Source: Methanothermus fervidus DSM 2088 (lineage in GTDB: Archaea > Methanobacteriota > Methanobacteria > DSM-2088 > Methanothermaceae). Taken from it: a DNA stretch of 64,000 bases. The notes under the pieces are model-generated. The model searched no databases and was not told the origin of the DNA. It saw only the letters and a program-made list of their open reading frames with translations. Below are positions 7,051-14,918 of the stretch, in pieces (position 1 is the first letter of the stretch; every line of letters starts with the position of its first letter). The stretch lies in contig CP002278.1 of assembly GCA_000166095.1 (NCBI GenBank), positions 590,001 to 654,000 on the forward strand. Reading direction: 5' to 3'. The translations under genes were made by a program, and so were the position numbers.

Positions 7051-8562
7051 CTACCAAATGTCTACATAATTTCCACGGCTTGTATATCTAACGACTTTAA
7101 CAAATGTTCCTGGAGCAATATATTTATTTATTTCAACTATTTGTGGATTGCAATTGCCTATACTATATTTCAACTGTAAATTGATAGGCACGTAACTTTT
7201 TTTAACATTCGTTAGAATGAGAGTCGTACTCACTGCATAACTACTTGGATAATCACCTAAAATTATAACTTTCTTTTCTCCTGGGTTTAAGGTTAGTGAA
7301 TATTCATTATAAAAGATTTTTGAACCATTTATTGTGTCTGTATAAACACTTACATAATATTTAATGGTTGTTGGTGTTGAACCTTTGTTGGTTATGGTTA
7401 TTGAAAACTTAGATATATTTTCATTACATTTAGATACCCACTTTATTAAATTTAGGATAATGTTAGGTATCTGAGGATTTAATTCAGGATGTGGACCTAA
7501 TAATGCAACTCTTCCATTACCATAATTATCAACTATAATTGCGTTCCCTGAATATCTATCTAAATAAGTTGCAAGTGCTGTTGATCCAGTCATTACTGGA
7601 CCATTCCAGAACCATAAAGTTAAACAACCATTTAAATCTAAAATTTCTTTACCAATTTCAGTAATTTTCACAGTAATGTTACCAATATAAGATGTTGCCT
7701 GTGATGTTACTCCAGCTAATCCCCAACCATTGTAATAATCATCTTCTGTTACTACTAATGATGAGGCTGCAAATGCTCCAGCACAAATACCAATATAACC
7801 TTTCCCACTATAAACAAAATTTTTAATTGCAGCTTCTGAGATGTTTTCATTTTTAATGTAAGATCTTCCTGAGATTCCAGCAGGCATTATCAAAACATCA
7901 AAATCTCTAAGAGTGTCATAGGTTATTTTATCTATCTTAGAGAATGTAACTATAAATTTTTCAGTGTTTGTTGTTGAAAGACATTGGACTATCCCATTGA
8001 CACTTTCATCTAAAGCATCAGTACCATTATAAATAGCCACATTGATAATGGGAGTTAATGTGACATAATCTGGCAACTTTTTCTCTTTATCATATAGTAT
8101 GCATATATTAGCAAAGAGGTAAAGTAATGTGTGGTATGATATCTTCCCCAACTTACTGTTAGCATAATTTGGAGCTCTGGAATTATTTTCAACAAATGAT
8201 TGAATTCTTTTGGCAATATTTATATATTCCATTTTTGATAATGTGCCTTGTATGCATGCCCCCTGTGGATTTATAGGACTAGAAACATTGAAACTTTTTA
8301 TTTTAGTTTCTTCATTTTTGCCATTGTATAAACTTACTACACATTTTGTGCTCAAATATAAATATTGTTCAGATGTAACATTTACTTCTGAAATGTTAAT
8401 TGTCTTAGGCACCTTATGCATGTTTTCTATACTATATTTCACACTATATGATGCATTTATTACATCTTTAATCATGAATTCATCATTGTTTGCAGCTGTA
8501 ACTGAACTAACAGAACATACAATCAGCAAAATACAAAACACTATTACTGCTTTTAAATTCAT
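7051..8562 (-). CDS. Secreted protein with class I amidotransferase-like (BPL_N-type) domain
   Basis: The 503-residue precursor starts with a clear signal peptide (Lys, then a hydrophobic run ending near VTAA, about residue 24). The middle domain (about 170-370) looks like the amidotransferase-like fold found N-terminal in some biotin-protein ligases. It has the nucleophile-elbow motif GICAGAFAAS and later GPVMTGST and GRVALLGPHPE. The C-terminal part (about 375-503) is beta-rich and resembles a surface-protein stalk. There is no C-terminal membrane anchor. The start has GAGGTGGG upstream. It is divergent from an ABC importer across a shared palindromic control region. Its enzymatic role outside the cell is unknown. 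Confidence 0.7.
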   Translation of the reverse strand: MNLKAVIVFCILLIVCSVSSVTAANNDEFMIKDVINASYSVKYSIENMHKVPKTINISEVNVTSEQYLYLSTKCVVSLYNGKNEETKIKSFNVSSPINPQGACIQGTLSKMEYINIAKRIQSFVENNSRAPNYANSKLGKISYHTLLYLFANICILYDKEKKLPDYVTLTPIINVAIYNGTDALDESVNGIVQCLSTTNTEKFIVTFSKIDKITYDTLRDFDVLIMPAGISGRSYIKNENISEAAIKNFVYSGKGYIGICAGAFAASSLVVTEDDYYNGWGLAGVTSQATSYIGNITVKITEIGKEILDLNGCLTLWFWNGPVMTGSTALATYLDRYSGNAIIVDNYGNGRVALLGPHPELNPQIPNIILNLIKWVSKCNENISKFSITITNKGSTPTTIKYYVSVYTDTINGSKIFYNEYSLTLNPGEKKVIILGDYPSSYAVSTTLILTNVKKSYVPINLQLKYSIGNCNPQIVEINKYIAPGTFVKVVRYTSRGNYVDIW

Positions 8563-8600
8563 GTTTTTCCCACCTCGGTGAAAAAATAAAGTTTTTTCTA

Positions 8601-8628
8601 CTAATATAAAAACTTTTCCTTATATTAG
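8601..8628. promoter_or_regulatory. Inverted repeat in divergent promoter region
   Basis: CTAATATAA (8601-8609) and TTATATTAG (8620-8628) are perfect 9-bp inverted repeats with a 10-bp spacer. The left arm coincides with the probable TATA box of the minus-strand secreted-protein gene. A second TATA-like TTTATAAT at about 8638-8645 would serve the plus-strand importer. This fits an operator controlling both directions. Confidence 0.4.
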
Positions 8629-8705
8629 ATAGAAAAATTTATAATGTAAAAATTGTGGATATTTTTATTCAAAGATTATGCTTGTTCAAAAATGGAGGCA
8701 TAAAT

Positions 8706-9653
8706 ATGGATAAGAAAATATTAGTGGTAATTGCAATAATAGCAGTGATAATAGCTGCCTATGGAATTTACAACTACACAGCACAGCCAAAAGGAGAAGT
8801 GGTCATTGGACATTTAAAAAGTGATCATCATGCAGCATTGTATGTTGCATTGGCAAAAGGGATGTTCGAGAAGGAAGGGATAAAAGTTAAAACAATAGAA
8901 TTCAAAGCTGGACCAGAACTTATGAGGGCTATTGCATCAAAACAAATAGATATTGGGTATGTAGGAACACCACCTGCTGTAACATCAATATCTAAAGGTG
9001 TACCTGTAAAAATAATTGCAGCTGTTAATGAAGAAGGTTCAGGAATTGTAGTTAAAAAAGGAAGTGGAATTCATAGCATCAGTGATCTTAAAGGAAAAAC
9101 CGTTGCAATACCAATGAAAGGTAGTATTCAGGATGTTTTATTAAAAATGGTACTAAAACAACATAACATAGATCCAAAGGATGTAAACATTGTTGAAATG
9201 GATGTACCTATGATGCCAAAAGCTTTACAGGCAGGTAGAATAGATGCATTTATTGCATGGGAACCTTATGTTACAATGGCAAAAATGAAAGGTTATGGAG
9301 ATGTACTAATGTATTCAAGTGAAATATGGAAGGACCATCCATGTTGTGTTGTAATAGCTAGAGACGATTTCATAAATAACAATCCAGAAATTGTCAAAAA
9401 ATTCTTGAAAGTTCATGTAGAAGCAACAAATTACATAATAGCACATAAAGATGAAGTTGCATCAATAATTTCCAAAAAATTAGGAACACCAGTAGATGTT
9501 GAGAAAGAAGCCATGACCCATATCAAATATACATCAGTGCCATCTCAGGACAATATAATGAAATTTGTTAAGATATTGAAACAAATAGGTTACATCAAAA
9601 AAGATCTTACAAAAGAAGATATTTTTGACTTAAGATATCTTCCTTCTTCCTAA
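8706..9653 (+). CDS. ABC transporter substrate-binding protein, NitT/TauT family
   Basis: A 315-residue protein of the NMT1/SsuA/TauA-like group that captures a small anionic or amine ligand outside the membrane. An N-terminal hydrophobic helix (about residues 4-21) with no lipobox Cys probably anchors it. The typical family core is visible: GHLKSDHHAALYVALAKGMFE, GYVGTPPAV and GRIDAFIAWEPY. ATG 8706 has GGAGG upstream; the frame back to 8655 is excess. The permease and ATPase genes follow directly, giving a complete importer. The ligand could be a sulfonate, nitrate, a thiamine precursor or another compound; sequence alone does not decide. Confidence 0.88.
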   Translation: MDKKILVVIAIIAVIIAAYGIYNYTAQPKGEVVIGHLKSDHHAALYVALAKGMFEKEGIKVKTIEFKAGPELMRAIASKQIDIGYVGTPPAVTSISKGVPVKIIAAVNEEGSGIVVKKGSGIHSISDLKGKTVAIPMKGSIQDVLLKMVLKQHNIDPKDVNIVEMDVPMMPKALQAGRIDAFIAWEPYVTMAKMKGYGDVLMYSSEIWKDHPCCVVIARDDFINNNPEIVKKFLKVHVEATNYIIAHKDEVASIISKKLGTPVDVEKEAMTHIKYTSVPSQDNIMKFVKILKQIGYIKKDLTKEDIFDLRYLPSS

Positions 9654-9689
9654 TTTTTTATTTTTAAGCATTTTTTTGGAGGTTTGTTA

Positions 9690-10442
9690 GTGAAAAAATA
9701 TTTAGAGATGACTTTGAGCCCATTGTTGGTAATAATTTTATGGTCATTGTTAACTTTCACAAATATAATACCTAATTATATCTTACCAAACCCAGGTGAA
9801 GTTCTTATTTCATTTTATACTCTAATAAAAAATGGTGAATTATTTGTCCATGCATATAATACGTTAATGAGAGTCGTTCTAGGATTTTTAATAGCTTCAG
9901 CAATTGCAATACCATTAGGCATTGGAATAGGATGGTCAGAAACAATTGAAAATATTTTTAATCCCCTCATACAAATATTAAGACCCATACCTCCCTTAGC
10001 TTGGGTACCTTTCGCATTAATATGGTTTGGTATTGGTCTTAAATCAGAAGTGTTTATAATATTTATCGGTTCTTTTTTCCCAATATTGCTTAATACAGTT
10101 GACGCTGTTAAGGGCGTTGAGAAAGTTTTCATCGAAAGTGCATATGTCTTAGGAGCCAATGAACAACAAATATTAACTAAAGTAGTATTACCAGGTTCCC
10201 TACCAGGAATTGTATTAGGTATGAGAGTAGGATTTGGTATAGGGTTTATGTGTACTGTTGCAGCAGAGATGATAGCCGCAAAATCAGGATTGGGTTATTT
10301 GATCATGGATTCTATGCGGCTCATGGACACTGGAACTATGCTTGTAGGTATCATAACAATAGGAATACTAGGTTTTTTAATCGACACTATATTTGCAAAA
10401 ATTGAAAAAAGAGAATTTAAATGGAGAGGAAAAACAACATGA
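9690..10442 (+). CDS. ABC transporter permease, NitT/TauT family
   Basis: A 250-residue inner-membrane subunit with about six hydrophobic helices. The EAA loop that docks the ATPase is visible near VEKVFIESAYVLGANEQQI. GTG 9690 is preferred because TTGGAGG lies seven bases upstream; a TTG at 9684 is too close to it. The stop overlaps the ATPase start by four bases. It forms the transmembrane channel of the importer with the binding protein and ATPase on either side. Confidence 0.9.
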   Translation: MKKYLEMTLSPLLVIILWSLLTFTNIIPNYILPNPGEVLISFYTLIKNGELFVHAYNTLMRVVLGFLIASAIAIPLGIGIGWSETIENIFNPLIQILRPIPPLAWVPFALIWFGIGLKSEVFIIFIGSFFPILLNTVDAVKGVEKVFIESAYVLGANEQQILTKVVLPGSLPGIVLGMRVGFGIGFMCTVAAEMIAAKSGLGYLIMDSMRLMDTGTMLVGIITIGILGFLIDTIFAKIEKREFKWRGKTT

Positions 10443-11194
10443 TCATTGTTAAGAACCTTTCAAAGAAATTTGGAAACGTTAAAGTTCTAGATAATATAAA
10501 TTTAAAAATAAAAGATGGTGAATTTTTCTGCATTGTAGGACCTTCAGGATGTGGAAAAACAACATTGTTAAGAATTATCGCTGGATTAGAAAAACCTACG
10601 TCTGGAGAAGTTTATATCAACAGTGAAAAGGTAGGAAATCATAAATCTAGCTGTAGTATGGTATTTCAGCAATATGCATTATTTCCATGGAGAACTGTGC
10701 TAGAAAATGTAATGTTTCCATTAGAAATTCAGGGAATATCTGAAAGTAAGAGACGTAAAATAGCCGAAGAATATCTTAAGCTTGTGGATCTACAAGATTT
10801 CAAGGATGCATACCCTTATGAATTGTCAGGCGGTATGAAACAAAGAGTTGCAATCGTTAGAGCCTTAGTCAATGATCCTAAAGTATTATTGATGGATGAA
10901 CCATTTGCAGCTTTAGACATGCAGACAAGAAATTTCTTACAAAAAGAATTATCATATATCTGGGAAAAGACTTGTAAAACAATTGTTTTTGTTACACATA
11001 ATATTGATGAAGCTGTTTTTCTTGGGGACAGGGTAGCTGTTATGAGTGCAAGACCTGGAAGAATATTAAAAATATTTGAAGTAAATCTAAAAAGACCAAG
11101 GGACAGATTAGATGAAAAATTTTTGGAAATTAGAGGTAAAATACTTGATATTCTTGAAAAAGAAGTTAAGCGATCGATTGAAATAAAAATATAG
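10439..11194 (+). CDS. ABC transporter ATPase, NitT/TauT family
   Basis: A 251-residue cytoplasmic ATPase with all expected motifs: Walker A GPSGCGKTT, a Q-loop in VFQQYALFPWR, the signature LSGGMKQR, Walker B LLMDEPFAALD and the switch His in VFVTHNIDEA. It drives the importer encoded upstream and overlaps the permease stop (ATGA at 10439-10442). GGAGAGG precedes the chosen start; an upstream in-frame ATG at 10421 lacks one. It is the last gene of the three-gene operon. Confidence 0.93.
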   Translation: MIIVKNLSKKFGNVKVLDNINLKIKDGEFFCIVGPSGCGKTTLLRIIAGLEKPTSGEVYINSEKVGNHKSSCSMVFQQYALFPWRTVLENVMFPLEIQGISESKRRKIAEEYLKLVDLQDFKDAYPYELSGGMKQRVAIVRALVNDPKVLLMDEPFAALDMQTRNFLQKELSYIWEKTCKTIVFVTHNIDEAVFLGDRVAVMSARPGRILKIFEVNLKRPRDRLDEKFLEIRGKILDILEKEVKRSIEIKI

Positions 11195-11305
11195 TTAAAT
11201 TTGTTATTTTTGTTATTTACAGCTTTTTATTCTTGATTAAACAATATATAGAATAATCACCAAAAAATATTTTATTTGAGAATACAAATATTTGGAGAGA
11301 TTTTC

Positions 11306-11803
11306 TTGAAAAGATTAACGGTTGCTGTGCCAAAAAAATGGCGTAACAGACTTATAAAAGTCATCAATTTAGAACATGAACTTTGTACTAAGAAAAAAAA
11401 ATTAGAAATTCTAAAAAAGGGTGAAGATGCTTTAAAAATACCTTGTGGTTGGTTATCTATTTCGCAACTTGTAGATTATATAGTACAGCAGTATGTTACA
11501 AGGAAAGATATTGATCTGGATTTTTTCAAAACAAAAAATAAAGATACATTATCACTGAATGGAAAGTTAAGTATAACATTTAATGATGATACATATAAGA
11601 AAGTTCAAAATTTTAGGAAAAGACTTGCTCGTAAAGGCAGATGTATCTCATTTGCAGAGGTAGTCAGATCTGCAATAAAATCTTGGTTTGAATCGGAACG
11701 TCCAATTTATCATTTAAAAAAAGAGATTGAAAACGTGGAAAAATTAATAAAAAAATATGAAAGTAAAAAAGAAAAGAGAATGGAAATGTGGCACAGACCT
11801 TAA
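11306..11803 (+). CDS. Tandem ribbon-helix-helix-like protein
   Basis: A 165-residue protein with two segments of similar layout. Each has a short strand (RLTVAVPKK; KLSITFNDD), a basic helix and then a helix of ribbon-helix-helix type (LSISQLVDYIVQQYV; ISFAEVVRSAIKSWF). The C-terminus is a charged, coiled-coil-like helix. The fold suggests a DNA-binding regulator with both halves on one chain. TTG 11306 is chosen from TTGGAGAGA upstream. It stands alone between the ABC operon and asnB; its target is unknown, though it could control either neighbour. Confidence 0.6.
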   Translation: MKRLTVAVPKKWRNRLIKVINLEHELCTKKKKLEILKKGEDALKIPCGWLSISQLVDYIVQQYVTRKDIDLDFFKTKNKDTLSLNGKLSITFNDDTYKKVQNFRKRLARKGRCISFAEVVRSAIKSWFESERPIYHLKKEIENVEKLIKKYESKKEKRMEMWHRP

Positions 11804-11832
11804 TCACCAAAAATTAACTATGATGGTCACAT

Positions 11833-13248
11833 ATGTGTGGGATTGCAGGTTTTTCTGGAAAAAATGCAAAAAAAATTGTTGAAAAAATGCTTAAAATTTT
11901 AAGGCATCGAGGACCTGATGCAACAGGAATTTATTATGATAGCAAAGTAAAAATTATTTATGATAAAAAAGTGGAGGAGAAAGAAGCTCCGCCTTCCAGC
12001 AATTTAGCCCTTGGTCATAATCTTCTTTCAATAATTGGAGGTCCCCAGCCAATCACAGGAAAAGGTGTCTTAGTGTTTAATGGTGAAATTTATAATTACA
12101 AAGAACTTTATGCTAAGGCAAATTCAGATGCAGAAACAGTACTTTACCTTATTGAGAAACATGGTGGAGATATTGAAGATGCTCTCAAATGGACTGTTAA
12201 CAAAATAGATGGAGATTATGCATTTGCTTATTTTGATGGTGAAAATATCGCATTAGTACGTGATCCAGTAGGTGTTAAACCACTTTATTACTCTGATTCA
12301 GCATTTGCTTCAGAAAGAAAAGCTTTATGGAAAATAGGCTTGAAAGATATAAAAAGTCTTAAACCAGGACATGCTCTCATAAATAATAAGCTTGTAAAAC
12401 TTAAAGATCTTCCAAAACCAAAACCTCTTAATAATATTAAACTAGAAAAATTGAAAAATATGCTTAAGTCATCCATTATTTCTGCAGTTGAAAAAAGAAC
12501 TAGAGACATCGATAAGGCAGCATTAGTATTTTCTGGTGGTGTTGACAGTACATTACTAGCAATTCTTCTTGATAAATATATTGATGTTAAACTTTATACT
12601 GTAGGAGTTCCAGGTTCCCAAGATCTTAAATTCGCATTAAAAGCTGCAAAAGATTTAGATATGGAACTTAAAGTTTTAAAAATTGAAAAAGATGTTGTAA
12701 AAGAAATGCTCCCAAAAGTACTTACAGCTATCGAGGAATATAATATAATGAAAATTGGAGTGGCAATGCCTCTCTACATTGCATCTGCAGCTGCATCATC
12801 TGATGGATATAAAGTCATATTTTCTGGCCAAGGAGCTGATGAATTATTTGCAGGATATTATCGTTACAAACGGCTTTTAAGAGAAGGAAAACTTGAGGAA
12901 GCACTTCTCCATGACTTGAAAAACATGTATCATGTAAACCTTGAGAGAGATGATGCTGCTACAATGGCAAACTCAATTGAACTTCGTGTACCTTTCCTTG
13001 ATTATGATGTGATAAAAGTTGCAGTTCAAATACCTATAAAATATAAAATAAAGGATCCAAGCGATATCCTTAGGAAAAGAATATTACGGGAAATTGCTAT
13101 TGAACTTGGAGTGCCCGAATACATAGCAATGAGACCAAAGAAGGCAGTCCAATATGGTTCAGGTGTAGATAAAATATTAAGGAAAAAAGTACTCCCAAAT
13201 TTTGACCATGAATCTTTCATGAAAAAATTAATGAGTGCTTCAGGATAA
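11833..13248 (+). CDS. asnB: Asparagine synthase (glutamine-hydrolysing)
   Basis: Makes asparagine from aspartate, ATP and glutamine. The Met-Cys-Gly-Ile start exposes the catalytic Cys of the class II glutaminase domain, which also shows FNGEIYNYKEL. The synthetase domain has the PP-loop SGGVDSTLLA, then GQGADELFAGYYRY and ELRVPFLDYD. At 471 residues it is the compact archaeal form, shorter than bacterial AsnB. Some compact AsnB-like proteins modify other substrates, but nothing in the neighbourhood suggests that here. A membrane protein and tyrA follow on the same strand. Confidence 0.9.
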   Translation: MCGIAGFSGKNAKKIVEKMLKILRHRGPDATGIYYDSKVKIIYDKKVEEKEAPPSSNLALGHNLLSIIGGPQPITGKGVLVFNGEIYNYKELYAKANSDAETVLYLIEKHGGDIEDALKWTVNKIDGDYAFAYFDGENIALVRDPVGVKPLYYSDSAFASERKALWKIGLKDIKSLKPGHALINNKLVKLKDLPKPKPLNNIKLEKLKNMLKSSIISAVEKRTRDIDKAALVFSGGVDSTLLAILLDKYIDVKLYTVGVPGSQDLKFALKAAKDLDMELKVLKIEKDVVKEMLPKVLTAIEEYNIMKIGVAMPLYIASAAASSDGYKVIFSGQGADELFAGYYRYKRLLREGKLEEALLHDLKNMYHVNLERDDAATMANSIELRVPFLDYDVIKVAVQIPIKYKIKDPSDILRKRILREIAIELGVPEYIAMRPKKAVQYGSGVDKILRKKVLPNFDHESFMKKLMSASG

Positions 13249-13264
13249 TCTTTGAGGTGTATTC

Positions 13265-13615
13265 ATGAAAAAATATGATACAGGAACAGCTATCTTTACA
13301 GCATTAATAATTGGAATTGTTTTTTCATTTTTATTTGACAAAATATTTGTATTGATAATTGTGGGATTTTTAAGTACTTATCTCTCTAAAGAGAAAAATA
13401 GTGGAATAGGAGCAACTGCTTCATTGTGTTTAGGAATGATATATTTCTTTTTTCATCTCATACAAATTCCTGAAGTACCAGACTGGATTTCAAGATCTCT
13501 TGGTCCAGATTTCTTAACTTTTAGTTTAAGTTTTATGCTGATATGTTTATTAAGCATGTTTTTAGGTGGAATTGGAGGATTCATAGGCAGTAGTGTGAGA
13601 AAAAATGAAAAATAA
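13265..13615 (+). CDS. Small membrane protein of unknown function
   Basis: A 116-residue protein with about four hydrophobic segments and a Gly-rich last segment (GGIGGFIGSS) followed by a basic tail. GAGGTG precedes the ATG. It lies 16 bases after asnB and overlaps tyrA by 11 bases, so it is probably part of the same transcript. I do not recognise a family. Its size and topology do not suggest a transporter by themselves. Confidence 0.65.
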   Translation: MKKYDTGTAIFTALIIGIVFSFLFDKIFVLIIVGFLSTYLSKEKNSGIGATASLCLGMIYFFFHLIQIPEVPDWISRSLGPDFLTFSLSFMLICLLSMFLGGIGGFIGSSVRKNEK

Positions 13616-14918
13616 AAAAGTGGCAGTGATAGGTGGTAGCAGAGGTTTAGGTAAATGGATAGCAAAATTTCTAAAAAAGGAAGGTTTTAAAGTCACCATA
13701 ACAAGTAGAGATCATGAATATGGAAGAAAAGTAGCTAAAAAAATGGGAGTAAAATATTGTGAGAATAATATAGATGCTGCAAAGAGTTCAGATATAGTCA
13801 TTGTTTCTGTACCTATAGCAAGTACGGTTAAAGTTATTAAAGAAATTGCACCTCATTTAAGAAAAGGTTCTTTACTTCTTGATGTCACATCTATTAAAGA
13901 AAAACCTGCTAAAGCTATGGAGAAATACGTTCCTAATTATGTTGAGGTTTTACCGACACATCCTATGTTTGGACCACGTATTACGTCTTTAGATGGACAA
14001 GTTGTCATATTAACACCAATAAGGAAATCTAAATGTTTAAATAAAGTTATTAATTTTTTAAAAGAAAAAAAGGCTAGAGTAATAGTAACTACGCCAAAAA
14101 AACATGATAAAATGATGAGTGTAATACAAGTTCTGACACATTTTGCCTATATTTGTATAGCCTCAACTATAGAGAAACTTAAAATAAATATAAAAGAATC
14201 AAGGAAATTTGCTAGCCCTATATATAATCTTATGGTAGATACTATTGCCAGAATAGTTGCACAGAATCCTCATTTAACATTTTCAATTCAGCATGAAAAT
14301 AAGGAAGGTGAAAAAGTTAGAAAGCTTTTCATAGATATAGCAAAAAAAATGAACAACATCATTGAAAACAATGAAAAAGAAAAATTTATAGAGGAAGTTA
14401 GAAAAGCAGCAAAAAATTTAGATGATATTGAATCTGCTTTAGGAAGATCTGATAAAGCAATAGCAGCATTAAATGAAGAAATTAAGAAACTTAAAAAATC
14501 TGTTGGTAAAGAAGTTGGTTTAAAACACATATATTCTGGTAAAGTACATGTTGGGATTTTAAAGGAAGTATCTCCTGATTTTGTAGTTTTAAAATCTAGA
14601 AAAATGACTCTAAAATTAAAAACTTCAAACATAAGAATACTCAATAAAAAAGAATTGCAGAAATGGAAAATTAAAAAATTTGGAACAAAAAAATTCGATA
14701 TATCTGTAATTTTCCCTGAAAAATGTGATCCAAACGTAATTGCAAAAGTTGTTGAAAATGAAGAGGGAGTTATATCAGCCAAAATTATAGATGTATATAA
14801 AGGAGAGCAAATACCACAAGGAATGGTAAGTATAACAATACGTTTTGAAGTATTGGATAAAAAATATTATCAAAATGTTAAAAAATTGTTAGAAGGCTTA
14901 GGAGCAAAAATAAGATGA
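13605..14918 (+). CDS. tyrA: Prephenate dehydrogenase with C-terminal FDX-ACB-like domain
   Basis: Oxidative decarboxylation of prephenate in tyrosine synthesis. The N-terminal Rossmann domain starts with VAVIGGSRGLGKW; the substrate-binding region includes LPTHPMFGPR. A helical dimerisation part follows to about residue 300. The last 75 residues do not belong to the usual TyrA. FDISVIFPEK, then IDVYKGEQIPQGMVSITIRF, strongly resemble the ferredoxin-fold anticodon-binding domain at the end of PheRS beta chains. This may be a regulatory or RNA-binding addition. At 437 residues it is longer than a bare TyrA. The gene overlaps the convergent STT3 gene by 21 bases. Confidence 0.85.
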   Translation: MKNKKVAVIGGSRGLGKWIAKFLKKEGFKVTITSRDHEYGRKVAKKMGVKYCENNIDAAKSSDIVIVSVPIASTVKVIKEIAPHLRKGSLLLDVTSIKEKPAKAMEKYVPNYVEVLPTHPMFGPRITSLDGQVVILTPIRKSKCLNKVINFLKEKKARVIVTTPKKHDKMMSVIQVLTHFAYICIASTIEKLKINIKESRKFASPIYNLMVDTIARIVAQNPHLTFSIQHENKEGEKVRKLFIDIAKKMNNIIENNEKEKFIEEVRKAAKNLDDIESALGRSDKAIAALNEEIKKLKKSVGKEVGLKHIYSGKVHVGILKEVSPDFVVLKSRKMTLKLKTSNIRILNKKELQKWKIKKFGTKKFDISVIFPEKCDPNVIAKVVENEEGVISAKIIDVYKGEQIPQGMVSITIRFEVLDKKYYQNVKKLLEGLGAKIR

